Source: Candidatus Culexarchaeum yellowstonense (GTDB lineage Archaea; Thermoproteota; Methanomethylicia; Culexarchaeales; Culexarchaeaceae). From it: a stretch of 64,000 bases of DNA. A program made the position numbers and the translations under genes. Shown here piece by piece: positions 1 through 7,673 of this stretch. The first letter of the stretch is position 1. Every line of letters starts with the position of its first letter. Where the stretch lies: contig JANGFR010000003.1 in the NCBI GenBank assembly GCA_024707015.1, positions 1 through 64,000 of the forward strand. The letters run 5' to 3'. Below the pieces are notes generated by a model. That model saw only the letters and a list, made by a program, of their open reading frames with translations. It did not search any database and was not told the origin of the DNA.

Positions 1-264
1 GGGTTTAGTAGAGATCACTTCCATGGTCCAAGTCCATACTCCATATGCCGACACCCACCAATAGTGGGTAGCCCACTCACAGCTCTACTATCCTCCACAA
101 CCCTCTCATCACAAATATTCAAGGTTGGCATTGGAGGGGTGGAGGTTTACACTGCCATAGGATATCCATGTCAATCGGAATTTATACATACAGTTTTTGG
201 GGAGAGTATTCCAATTGAAGCTGCTGATGGGAGGTTGTGGTTTAAGCAGTATGGTGGTGTTTGA
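1..264 (+). CDS. C-terminal part of an unidentified protein
   Basis: The reading frame is open from the left edge of the window to a TGA at 262-264, so only the last 87 residues are present. The fragment has an HFHGPSPYS motif, a hydrophobic stretch around VGSPLTALLSSTT and a C-terminal GGV. I do not recognise the family. The stop overlaps the next start (tgATG), so it is translationally coupled to the AroM-family gene and probably works with it. AroM genes often sit beside DUF1177, DUF917 or transporter genes, but the visible piece does not let me choose. The frame and the coupling are seen; the function is unknown. Confidence 0.6.
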   Translation, partial: GFSRDHFHGPSPYSICRHPPIVGSPLTALLSSTTLSSQIFKVGIGGVEVYTAIGYPCQSEFIHTVFGESIPIEAADGRLWFKQYGGV

Positions 265-926
265 TGGTTAGGGTTGGCCTTGTAACTATTGGGCAGTCTC
301 CAAGGGTTGATGTTACTGGCGACTTGTTGAAGTTGCTTCCCAGTGGAGTGGAGGTTTTGGAGGCTGGAGCTCTAGATGAACTTAAGCCTGAGGAGATTGA
401 GAAGCTTAAACCCATGTCTGGGGAAACAGTTTATGTAACTAGACTTAGGAGTGGTGTTGAAGTTAAGATTTCCAGGGAGAGGGTTATACCATTGGTGGGG
501 GAATGCATATCAAAGATTGAGGGGGATGTGGATGTTATTGGGATATTGTGTTCAGGTGAATTCCTAGACTACCCATCATCTAAACCAATAATTTATCCTG
601 AGAGGGTTTTGAAGGGGATGGCTTCAAGCATAGTTTATGGTGGGAGGGTTGGAATATTGATTCCAGCCGTTGAGCAGGTGGATTATGCTGGGGTTAAGTG
701 GGGTGGATTGTTTAGGGATTTGCATGTATATCCCATATCGCCGTATACTTCAAGTCTAAGTGATTTTAGGGGGTTGGGTGGGAGGCTTAGGGGTGATGGT
801 GTGAAGCTTGCAATTATGGATTGTATTGGATATACTCTTGGGCAGAGGGATGTTTTGAGGGGGTTTGGAATTATGGTTTTAACTGCGAGGACTGCTTTGG
901 CTAGGGCTATATGTGAGCTTCTATGA
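264..926 (+). CDS. AroM family protein
   Basis: This 220-residue protein has the AroM family layout. It opens with VRVGLVTIGQSPRVDV, typical of the family N-terminus, and has a LCSGEFLDYPS segment in the middle and an MDCIGYTLGQRD motif near the C-terminus. The family is cytosolic and resembles the Asp/Glu racemase fold; its reaction is not established, and the name comes from a position near aroL in enterobacteria. The ATG at 264 overlaps the TGA of the upstream gene, which fixes the start better than the TTG three bases earlier. The 3' end overlaps the convergent phosphatase gene by six bases. Family assignment is fairly sure; function is open. Confidence 0.75.
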   Translation: MVRVGLVTIGQSPRVDVTGDLLKLLPSGVEVLEAGALDELKPEEIEKLKPMSGETVYVTRLRSGVEVKISRERVIPLVGECISKIEGDVDVIGILCSGEFLDYPSSKPIIYPERVLKGMASSIVYGGRVGILIPAVEQVDYAGVKWGGLFRDLHVYPISPYTSSLSDFRGLGGRLRGDGVKLAIMDCIGYTLGQRDVLRGFGIMVLTARTALARAICELL

Positions 927-1724
927 GCCTCCCCTAACCTTCCCCACAATTTCATTTGCAAGTTTAATGTTGCATGAAGCAATATATTTCGCCCTTATAT
1001 TATCTTGGAATTCTGGGTTGAATTCCCCTCCCCACTCATTCAATACCACTCCACCAGCTTCTTTAACCATGAAGCATGCTGCTGCGAAATCCGTTAATCT
1101 CAGTGCACCCCTCAAATCTATGAAGGCATCACATATACCTGCAGCTACGAAGCATGTTTCTAGGGCATCTGTCCCAATGAACCTCACATGCTTAGCTTCA
1201 GCTATGATTGGCTTAACTTTGTTGAAGTGCTCCATATACTTTCCCCTAATATTTAAATCCACAGCTATTAGTGCTTCGCTAACCTTTTCCACATTGCTTG
1301 GTTTAACCCTCCTCCCATTCAATTCCACACCAAACCCCCTAAAACCCATGAATGTGTCTCCAGTCACAATGTTTACCACGGCTCCACATATTATGCTGTT
1401 TAAATTGCCTTCTTCAGCTATGGCTATGGATGTGGAGTATATTGGGTACCCCCTATATGCATTTGTACTCCCATCCAATGGGTCAACTATTATTATTGGT
1501 TTCCCAGAACCATAAACATTCTTCCCAGTTTCCTCGCCTATGAATGTGAAGTTTTGTAGGTTTCTCTTAACCTCCAATAATAACTCCTCCTCTAATGCTA
1601 AATCTATCTTTCCACCCTCCTCTTCACTCAAGACCATATTTGTGGATTTAGCTTCCATAAGCATTTTTGAAGCTTTAACCCTAGACTTCTCAATAAGCCT
1701 TTTTAATAGTGTGTTCATGTTCAT
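921..1724 (-). CDS. Inositol-monophosphatase/FBPase-type phosphatase
   Basis: A 267-residue Mg-dependent, Li-sensitive-type sugar phosphatase. The metal-site motifs are in order: GEE at about residues 63-65, DPLDGSTN at 81-88, and LTDFAAACFMVKEAGG from about 210. Archaeal members of this family hydrolyse inositol 1-phosphate, fructose 1,6-bisphosphate or both, supplying phospholipid head groups or gluconeogenesis; the sequence does not decide between them. The ATG at 1724 lies two bases past the stop of the S16 protease gene, whose last codons (GGTGG) supply a ribosome site, so an upstream in-frame start is not needed. The two genes form an operon. Length is normal for the family. Confidence 0.88.
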   Translation of the reverse strand: MNMNTLLKRLIEKSRVKASKMLMEAKSTNMVLSEEEGGKIDLALEEELLLEVKRNLQNFTFIGEETGKNVYGSGKPIIIVDPLDGSTNAYRGYPIYSTSIAIAEEGNLNSIICGAVVNIVTGDTFMGFRGFGVELNGRRVKPSNVEKVSEALIAVDLNIRGKYMEHFNKVKPIIAEAKHVRFIGTDALETCFVAAGICDAFIDLRGALRLTDFAAACFMVKEAGGVVLNEWGGEFNPEFQDNIRAKYIASCNIKLANEIVGKVRGGS

Positions 1725-1725
1725 A

Positions 1726-2634
1726 TTATCCACCAAGCATATACCTTGCAACTTCACTTATACTTCCAACCTCTAAAACCTTTACATTAAACCCATTACT
1801 CTTGAGGTAGCTTTCCAAGTTTACTATTGTGTATTTGTAGGTGATTATCTTCACATTCCCAACAATCTTCTCTATGGGTTGAAGTATGGGGATGTTGGAT
1901 TGCCCTCTTGGAACTAGGAATAATTTGCATCCATCCCTCGCCGCTGCCACAGCCTTCTCCAATACCCCTCCAACACTCCCCACACTTCCATCTGGATTTA
2001 TTGTTCCAGTAACGTATACTGTGCTATTCACCTTCAACCCCTTCACCGCTGATATTATGGCTATTGTTATTGCTGCCCCTGCACTAGGCCCATCCACCAC
2101 TTGTATTGATTTGTCTGCTATGACTGAAACTATTATGTCAGCCCCCCTTAGGCTTATTCCAGTATACTTTTCAGCCACTGTTGCAGCTGTCCTTATGCTG
2201 GATTGGAGGTCTATTCCAATGTTTGGTTGTGTGTTTACCAGTATCCTCCCATTTCCAGGGGTTATTTCAACTTTAGCTTTCATGACAACCCCCTCATAGT
2301 AAGTTGTGAATATGTCTTCCTGCACTTCCCTTACCGCCACAATTTTAACTTCAGATGATCCTGATACAGCTCCACCAGCGCTGCCACTATAAGCGATTGT
2401 GGTGTAATATTCCAGTTGCCTCTTATAATACTCCAATTGTTGTGTTGTGTAGTTTAGTTGTGTTGAGAGTTGTGCAATCATGGTGTTGGCTTGGGATAGC
2501 TGTGTATATGCTTCTTCAAGCATCTTTGATAATGTTTGATTCCTCTGATTTAATGCTATTATGATTGATGTTGAAGCTGCATTCACCATTAAGCTTAATA
2601 TTAGGATTACCGTTAGGAGTTTATTGCTGTTCAA
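1726..2634 (-). CDS. Membrane-anchored S16 (Lon-like) protease without ATPase domain
   Basis: 302 residues. An N-terminal hydrophobic anchor (about 5-28) is followed by a Gln/Tyr-rich coiled-coil stretch (about 30-78), a Gly/Ser linker, and an S16 peptidase domain to about 250. The catalytic pair is visible: Ser184 in DGPSAG and Lys227 in GGVLEKAVAA. There is no AAA+ module, so this is the stand-alone archaeal type that is predicted to act outside the membrane or at the cell surface, not the archaeal LonB. The start is TTG at 2634, preceded by GGGGATGA; an ATG in the leader runs into a stop at once. A TATA-like ATATATCC sits near 2673-2680 on this strand. It heads a two-gene operon with the phosphatase. 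Confidence 0.85.
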   Translation of the reverse strand: MNSNKLLTVILILSLMVNAASTSIIIALNQRNQTLSKMLEEAYTQLSQANTMIAQLSTQLNYTTQQLEYYKRQLEYYTTIAYSGSAGGAVSGSSEVKIVAVREVQEDIFTTYYEGVVMKAKVEITPGNGRILVNTQPNIGIDLQSSIRTAATVAEKYTGISLRGADIIVSVIADKSIQVVDGPSAGAAITIAIISAVKGLKVNSTVYVTGTINPDGSVGSVGGVLEKAVAAARDGCKLFLVPRGQSNIPILQPIEKIVGNVKIITYKYTIVNLESYLKSNGFNVKVLEVGSISEVARYMLGG

Positions 2635-2685
2635 GGCTTCATCCCCTCAGGAGATAGTTATCATTTTGCTTGGATATATTGTTTT

Positions 2686-2746
2686 GTGGTGAAATGTTTT
2701 CACCACCCCCCTGAAAATCGTTTTCCACGATCCTCCAGACTGGAGG
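2686..2746. promoter_or_regulatory. Cluster of three palindromes between divergent genes
   Basis: The 183-base gap between the S16 protease (minus) and the thiolase (plus) holds three inverted repeats in a row: 2686-2706 (GTGGTGAAA-TGT-TTTCACCAC, perfect 9-bp arms), 2713-2725 (GAAAA-TCG-TTTTC) and 2732-2746 (CCTCCAG-A-CTGGAGG, perfect 7-bp arms). The first lies just upstream of a minus-strand TATA-like site and the last about 40 bases ahead of the plus-strand TATA. That arrangement fits regulator binding sites controlling both directions. No regulator gene is adjacent, so the partner is unknown. Confidence 0.55.
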
Positions 2747-2787
2747 CTAATGTTTATTCGTCTATTGTCGTATCCATCATCACATAA

Positions 2788-2795
2788 CTTAAATA
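2788..2795 (+). promoter_or_regulatory. TATA box of the thiolase gene
   Basis: CTTAAATA lies about 26 bases ahead of the TTG at 2818. That is the usual archaeal distance from TATA to transcription start, so the thiolase message is probably leaderless or nearly so. Confidence 0.5.
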
Positions 2796-2817
2796 CCCAT
2801 ATTCAGCATACTCTTTC

Positions 2818-3999
2818 TTGGGGGTTTTGAATAAGCCTCTTGCCTCAATAATTTCTGTTGGGATTTCCAAGTTTGGTAAGCGTGTTGGTTTGAGTGCTAG
2901 GGAGCTTTTCCAGGATGCTTTTAGGGAGTGTATGGATTCAGCTCCAAAAGTTTCTCCAGATATGATTAGGGCTTTGTTTGTTGGTCAGATGAGTGGGATG
3001 TTTGAGCATCAGGAGCATAATGCACCAATATATTTGGAGTGGTGTGGTTTAAGTGGTGTGGTTGATGGTGTTAGGGTTGAGGCTGCCTGTGCTTCTTCTG
3101 GTGTGGCTTTGAGGCTTGGCGTCACTGCGATAGCTTCAGGCTTATATGATTTCGTCTTGGTGGGTGGTGTTGAGAAGATGACTCACCTCGACACAACCAC
3201 AGTAACTGATATTTTGGCTACAGCTTCAGACAGTTTCCTCGAACAGATTAATGGTTTAACATTCCCATCCCTTTACGCTTTGATGGCTACTGCCCACATG
3301 AATAGGTATGGGACGACTGAGGAGCAGATGGCTTTGGTGGCTGTTAAGAATCATTCCAACGCCAACTTAAATCCTAAGGCTCACATGTATGGTGTTGAGG
3401 TGGATTTGAAGAAGGCTTTGAGTAGTAGGGTTATTGCTTGGCCCCTGAAACTCTATGATTGCTCATTGATATCTGATGGTGCAGCATGCTTAATACTCAC
3501 TAAACCTGAATTGGCATATAAGTATTCTGATGATGTGGTTCACATTATAGGGTTTGGTCAGGGGCATGATTCCATAGGCCTTTATGCTAGGGATAGTTTG
3601 ACCAGTTTAAATGCCACAAAGATTGCTGCTAGGAAGGCTTATGATATGGCTGAGGTTAAACCCAGCGATATAGATGTAGCTGAAGTTCACGATTGCTTCA
3701 CCATAGCCGAAATAATTGCATATGAGGATCTTGGATTCTGCAATCCTGGTGAGGGGGGTAAGCTTGTGGAGCGTGGTGAAACCTTTAGGGATGGGAGTAT
3801 ACCTGTCAATACCAGTGGGGGTTTGAAGGCTAAGGGGCATCCTGTGGGTGCTACTGGGGTGGCTCAAGCATGTGAAATATATTTGCAGTTGACTGGTAAG
3901 GCTGGTGCAAGGCAAGTTCAAGATGCGAATGTTGGGTTAACGCATAATGTTGGTGGTTCAGGGGCTACTGCAGTAGTCCACATATATGTGAGGGGGTGA
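2818..3999 (+). CDS. Thiolase (acetyl-CoA C-acyltransferase family, archaeal type)
   Basis: 393 residues with the thiolase-superfamily fold. The nucleophile is Cys91 in EAACASSG, and the C-terminal catalytic region holds EVHDCFTIAE and GGLKAKGHPVGATG. It belongs to the archaeal SCP-x-like thiolases that work with a DUF35 partner; these condense two acetyl-CoA to acetoacetyl-CoA for the mevalonate pathway or act in acyl-CoA breakdown. No ATG is available near the N-terminus; TTG 2818 is chosen because a TATA box sits 26 bases upstream, and TTG 2827 is the alternative. The stop overlaps the start of the DUF35 gene. The HMG-CoA synthase gene that often lies beside this pair is not in the window. 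Confidence 0.88.
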   Translation: MGVLNKPLASIISVGISKFGKRVGLSARELFQDAFRECMDSAPKVSPDMIRALFVGQMSGMFEHQEHNAPIYLEWCGLSGVVDGVRVEAACASSGVALRLGVTAIASGLYDFVLVGGVEKMTHLDTTTVTDILATASDSFLEQINGLTFPSLYALMATAHMNRYGTTEEQMALVAVKNHSNANLNPKAHMYGVEVDLKKALSSRVIAWPLKLYDCSLISDGAACLILTKPELAYKYSDDVVHIIGFGQGHDSIGLYARDSLTSLNATKIAARKAYDMAEVKPSDIDVAEVHDCFTIAEIIAYEDLGFCNPGEGGKLVERGETFRDGSIPVNTSGGLKAKGHPVGATGVAQACEIYLQLTGKAGARQVQDANVGLTHNVGGSGATAVVHIYVRG

Positions 4000-4004
4000 A
4001 TCCA

Positions 4005-4397
4005 TTGAGTAGTGAATTCACTTATGAGAAGTTTAAAAGTTTTATTGCTCAGGGAAAGTTTATGACTGCCAAGTGTGGGAAATGCAACCGAATACTTTTA
4101 CCGCCGAAGCCTGTCTGCCCATATTGCGGTTCCAGGGAAATCTCGTGGATTGAGATTCCAAGGGTTGGGAGGATTGTGAGTTACACTGAGATTCATGTTC
4201 CACCAAGAGGGTTTGAGAAGCTTGCCCCATACATTGTGGCTTTAGTGGAGTTTGAGGGTGGGGTTAAGCTTCCAGGGGTAGTTAAGGATGCTAAGATTAG
4301 TGATTTAAAAATTGGGTTAAATGTTCTTCTGGATTTCTCAAGTGATTCCCCATCGGGATATTTTTTCACAATTACTCCTGCTCTTGGGGCGGCTTAG
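4005..4397 (+). CDS. DUF35 OB-fold protein with zinc ribbon, thiolase partner
   Basis: About 130 residues. The N-terminal rubredoxin-like zinc ribbon is CGKC...CPYC, followed by an OB-fold that starts near VGRIVSYTEIHVPP. In archaea these proteins bridge acetoacetyl-CoA thiolase and HMG-CoA synthase and help channel the CoA ester, and this one directly follows the thiolase. A GTG at 3996 overlaps the thiolase stop, but TTG 4005 has GGGGGTGA five bases upstream and is preferred; the difference is three residues. The last 26 bases overlap the convergent ferredoxin gene. Assignment is firm; whether the substrate is acetoacetyl-CoA or a longer acyl-CoA is inferred from context. Confidence 0.85.
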   Translation: MSSEFTYEKFKSFIAQGKFMTAKCGKCNRILLPPKPVCPYCGSREISWIEIPRVGRIVSYTEIHVPPRGFEKLAPYIVALVEFEGGVKLPGVVKDAKISDLKIGLNVLLDFSSDSPSGYFFTITPALGAA

Positions 4398-4677
4398 GAA
4401 TCTTCTGGGCAACTTTAATTAGTATTTTAGGTTGATCTGATGGTTTAACGTATATTGCGAAGTCTGGGCAGTATATTTCGCAGAATCTGCATCCAATGCA
4501 GTCTCCAATTCTCGCTGGGTAGGCGTAATAGTATCCCCTCTCATTTACCTCCTTTGAGAATTCGAGAACCTTCTTTGGACACATGGATATGCATATGCCG
4601 CACCCCTTACATCTATCCCTTAGCACAACGATTTTGAAGTTTCTCCCACTCACAGCTTCTCCCCCACAAAATGCCAC
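4372..4677 (-). CDS. 2[4Fe-4S] ferredoxin, delta-subunit type
   Basis: 101 residues with two full CxxCxxCxxxCP cluster motifs: CKGCGICISMCP near residue 23 and CIGCRFCEIYCP near residue 59. The spacing and the KVLEFS and YVKPS stretches after each motif resemble the ferredoxin-like delta subunits of 2-oxoacid:ferredoxin oxidoreductases. The catalytic subunits are not adjacent; the nearest 2-oxoacid oxidoreductase is at 56-59 kb and lacks its own delta gene, so this could serve it or act as a free electron carrier. The short N-terminal region (about 15 residues) is not well supported and the start may be internal. It overlaps the DUF35 gene tail to tail by 26 bases. Confidence 0.8.
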   Translation of the reverse strand: MAFCGGEAVSGRNFKIVVLRDRCKGCGICISMCPKKVLEFSKEVNERGYYYAYPARIGDCIGCRFCEIYCPDFAIYVKPSDQPKILIKVAQKIPKPPQEQE

Positions 4678-4718
4678 ATAATAGTGTCGATATTCTATGT
4701 AAAAGCGTTTTGCCTCTC

Positions 4719-5531
4719 CTAATTATGTGTTGGTCTTGGTTTTATTTTGAATTGGCAGTATGGGTCTCCTCTGGATATGCATTTCTCCTCATATGCAACC
4801 ACATCCATCCCGATTAACTCTGAAAACCATCCTTCAATCATCCCCTTTATGAAATATGAGCCTGAGGGTCTTTTCAACTCCTCCAGTATTTCGCATTCTA
4901 TGCAATAATATATCTTCACTGTGAACTCACATGTCTCCATGTCTATGCTTTCTACCTTCATTATTCCGAAGCCACTCATCATGAATCTCGCCTCAAACAA
5001 TTTTATCAGTTTTTCAAGGTTTTTCCCCACTATTCTCTCATGGTCTTTGAAGGCTGCTTTCCCAATCTCGTTTCCAATAATGTTTAGTATCATTTCAGCT
5101 CCAATTCTACTTAGCCCGCTTATGAGTCCCCTTAAGCTATGGTACATGAGGATTATTGCTCTTGACCCCATGGCTGTTGTTGGGAAGGAGTATGGATCTA
5201 TGGCAACCCCCTCCACTGGGCTCGTATACATTTTTACTTTACCTTCCAGCTCTGTGAGCGCCTCCCCTATTTTGCTGACTAGTTCATTCAATTTTGATTC
5301 TTCAAGGTTTGTGGAATCTATGAATATTGTTATGCAAACATATCCTTCCGTGGGGCTTGCTGATGTAAACATCCCTAGAATAATTACGTTTCTGGAGGAT
5401 ATTTGCTCTAAGATTTTTGATAGTACTCCAGGTTTTTCTATGGCTTTTGGGTTTAGCGTTATGTGTACTGTTGTTATCCTCTTAAATCTGTATAATGGTA
5501 TAGTCATTAGTTCTCTTGGAACTGTCTCCAT
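4719..5531 (-). CDS. ACT domain - V4R domain regulatory protein
   Basis: 270 residues in two parts. Residues about 15-100 form an ACT-like small-molecule sensor (TTVHITLNPKAIEKPGVL, then a second half with VIILGMFTSAS). Residues about 120-268 form a V4R (4-vinyl reductase) domain ending in the Cys-containing CISRGDPYCQFKIK signature. ACT binds amino acids and V4R domains bind hydrophobic ligands or metal, so a sensor or adaptor role is likely; no DNA-binding domain is present. The ATG at 5531 has GTGGT upstream, with a TATA-like site near 5562-5570 on the minus strand. A second V4R protein lies beside the archaellum operon at 30.3 kb. The exact function is not known. Confidence 0.75.
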   Translation of the reverse strand: METVPRELMTIPLYRFKRITTVHITLNPKAIEKPGVLSKILEQISSRNVIILGMFTSASPTEGYVCITIFIDSTNLEESKLNELVSKIGEALTELEGKVKMYTSPVEGVAIDPYSFPTTAMGSRAIILMYHSLRGLISGLSRIGAEMILNIIGNEIGKAAFKDHERIVGKNLEKLIKLFEARFMMSGFGIMKVESIDMETCEFTVKIYYCIECEILEELKRPSGSYFIKGMIEGWFSELIGMDVVAYEEKCISRGDPYCQFKIKPRPTHN

Positions 5532-5587
5532 AATTACCACAATAACCTATTCCTAAATTGGGAATATACATATAATAATTTTATGTT

Positions 5588-6757
5588 TTAGTGTTTCTCG
5601 AGTTTTTTGTGTAGTCTTTCTATTCTGTTTATGGCTTCATTGATTTTCTCTATTGGTGCTACTAGGGCTATTCTTATGTGTCCTTCCCCCATTTCTCCGA
5701 AGGTGGATCCTGCCACTACTCTAACCCTTTCTTCTTCGAATAGTTTTTGTGTGTATTCTGTGGATTTCATTCCTGTTTCTGTTATGTCTGGGAATAGGTA
5801 GAAGGTTGCTTCTGGGTGTACGCATTTAATGTTTGGGATTTCATTTAGTCTTTTCACGGAGTATTCTATTCTCTTCTCGTATTCCCTTCTCATTTCTTTG
5901 TGGAAGCTCCATCCCTCCCTCAGCATTTTTGCTGCTGCTATTTGTAGTGGGACTGGTGTTGGCGATATTCCTATGGGTACTCTCCATATTAGTTCTGCCA
6001 GTTCCTTTGGGGCTATTATGTATCCTACTCTGAGTCCTGTCCATGCGAAGGTTTTTGATAAGCTCATGGCTATTATGGTCCTCTCCTCAGCTTCCTTTAT
6101 GGTTGCTATGGCTGTATGCTTCTTCCCCCTCCACGTGTATTCATTGTATATTTCGTCTGATAGTATTAGGAAGTCTTTTTCCGTTGCTATTCTGGCTATT
6201 TCTTTGAGTTCTTCCATGGTGTATATGCAGCCTGTGGGGTTGTCTGGGTTGCATATTATCATTAGCTTCGTTTTCTCTGTTGCCGCCTTCTCTATGTTTT
6301 CTATGTCTGGTCTGAAGTATCCATCTTCGGTTTTCCTCATTTTTGCCCTCACAATTTTTCCGCCGAAGTATTTTATTGGGTTTATGTATCCTTGGTATGC
6401 TGGGTCTGGTATTATTACTTCGTCTCCAGGGTTTATTGTGGCTGCCAGTGTTAGGAATAGTGCTGTTCCACCTCCTGATGTGGGTATTACTTGTGTTTCT
6501 GGATCTATTTTTACCCCATATTTTGAATAGTATTCTGCCACTGCCCTTTTGAATTCTGGGTGTCCTTGGAATTCGTAGTGTGTTGCTCCAGCTTCTATGG
6601 CTTCCTTTATCCATTCTGCTACTATTGGTGGTTGGTTGAAGTCTGGGTCTCCTGCACCTAGATTTATTATGTCTCCTGTTCTAGGTATTGGTGTTCTTGT
6701 GGCTGGTCTTTCAGCCAATTGTAGTAGTTCCTTCTTTGCATATTTTGATATGTCCAT
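5588..6757 (-). CDS. Class I/II PLP aminotransferase (aspartate-aminotransferase-like)
   Basis: 389 residues, a full-length fold type I aminotransferase. The Schiff-base lysine lies in SLSKTFAWTGLRVGY (about residue 235), preceded by ICNPDNPTG and LSDEIYNEYTW; the C-terminal arginine for the substrate carboxylate is in GEGHIRIAL. Known archaeal relatives act on aspartate, aromatic amino acids or LL-diaminopimelate. A dapF gene occurs at 35 kb, so a role in diaminopimelate or lysine synthesis is possible but not shown. ATG 6757 is preferred over GTG 6760 because GGTGA lies at the better distance. It is a single gene. Confidence 0.88.
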   Translation of the reverse strand: MDISKYAKKELLQLAERPATRTPIPRTGDIINLGAGDPDFNQPPIVAEWIKEAIEAGATHYEFQGHPEFKRAVAEYYSKYGVKIDPETQVIPTSGGGTALFLTLAATINPGDEVIIPDPAYQGYINPIKYFGGKIVRAKMRKTEDGYFRPDIENIEKAATEKTKLMIICNPDNPTGCIYTMEELKEIARIATEKDFLILSDEIYNEYTWRGKKHTAIATIKEAEERTIIAMSLSKTFAWTGLRVGYIIAPKELAELIWRVPIGISPTPVPLQIAAAKMLREGWSFHKEMRREYEKRIEYSVKRLNEIPNIKCVHPEATFYLFPDITETGMKSTEYTQKLFEEERVRVVAGSTFGEMGEGHIRIALVAPIEKINEAINRIERLHKKLEKH

Positions 6758-6847
6758 CACGTTTCACCATTTGTTTGGCTAATTGGTTTTCTAATTGTGG
6801 AAACATTTAATGGTTTCGATTGCAATTATTGTTTTGGGTGTTTTTGT

Positions 6848-7612
6848 TTGAGGGTTAGGGTTTTGGATTATCCTGGGGCTACTAAGGTTTATGATGGTGA
6901 TTTGGCTAAGCTTTCAAGCACAGTTATCCCCAATATTGCCAATAGCTTTGAGTTGGAGACTGGTTTGCCTTGGATTGCTGATGTGGAGATTCATAAGGCT
7001 TTGGCTGTGGGTAGGAGTGTGGATGGGTTTAAGTTGATATACTCGTCTGGTTTCCATTATGGTTTTGATGGTGAGTTGGGTGTTTATGTTCCCACCATAG
7101 ACTTGTATGCCCCTAAAATTTTAACTTATGATTTCAGGTGGCTTAAGGGTGTACTATACCATGAGTATCTAGTTTATCTTCATCAATGTTTTCATGGTTT
7201 GGATTGGAAGCCTAAGATCCTTTGGAATCCTGGGAAGAGGGGGGCTAAAATATATTATGATGTGTATTTGGATTTGGAGAGGGCTTTGGAGATGGCTTTA
7301 AGGTGTTTTAGGGGGGATGAAGCTTTAATGGGTTTTCTGGATGTGGAGGTGGATATATTCCTCTCAGTTCTTTCTGGAAGTGTTAAGCCTAGGGTTGTGG
7401 AGGGGTTTCCAGAGTTGGATGTTGGGGTGGGGGAGGATGTTTTAGATCCCTCTAAGCCTCCGGTGGCTTTGACCATTAGGCCTAGAATTCTACTTGATAG
7501 GATTTATACTGGTGAGGATTTGCCTGACTTGAAGGAGAAGCTTTCCAGTCGTGGGGTTTTATTGGAGAAGTATCTTATTTTGAGTGGAATGTTTAGGGAG
7601 AAGGCTTTCTAG
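6848..7612 (+). CDS. Uncharacterised protein
   Basis: About 254 residues from TTG 6848 (or 271 from GTG 6797). I do not recognise the family. Visible points are an N-terminal RVRVLDYPGA start, a central Tyr/Trp/His-rich stretch (WLKGVLYHEYLVYLHQCFHG), and a C-terminal half rich in Asp, Pro and Leu. The HEYLVYLH segment looks like a metalloprotease helix but lacks the HExxH spacing, so I do not claim a peptidase. Composition is strongly Gly/Val/Leu, as for every plus-strand gene in this half of the window. It lies between the aminotransferase (divergent) and the M20 peptidase (same strand, TATA box between), so it is probably a separate transcript. Confidence 0.6.
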   Translation: MRVRVLDYPGATKVYDGDLAKLSSTVIPNIANSFELETGLPWIADVEIHKALAVGRSVDGFKLIYSSGFHYGFDGELGVYVPTIDLYAPKILTYDFRWLKGVLYHEYLVYLHQCFHGLDWKPKILWNPGKRGAKIYYDVYLDLERALEMALRCFRGDEALMGFLDVEVDIFLSVLSGSVKPRVVEGFPELDVGVGEDVLDPSKPPVALTIRPRILLDRIYTGEDLPDLKEKLSSRGVLLEKYLILSGMFREKAF

Positions 7613-7628
7613 ATTGAGTTTAGAAGCC

Positions 7629-7636
7629 TATAAATA
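7629..7636 (+). promoter_or_regulatory. TATA box of the M20 peptidase gene
   Basis: A perfect TATAAATA starts 17 bases after the stop of the upstream gene and ends 37 bases before ATG 7674. Transcription would start near 7658-7662, giving a short leader. Confidence 0.6.
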
Positions 7637-7673
7637 TTGTTTACCCACATATTTTTTGTGGGGCGTATCCCTT

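Noticed and set aside
6797-6847. Cys-rich N-terminal extension of the uncharacterised gene at 6.8 kb
   Set aside because: It would need a GTG start with no ribosome site and adds residues unlike the rest of the protein; TTG 6848 fits better.
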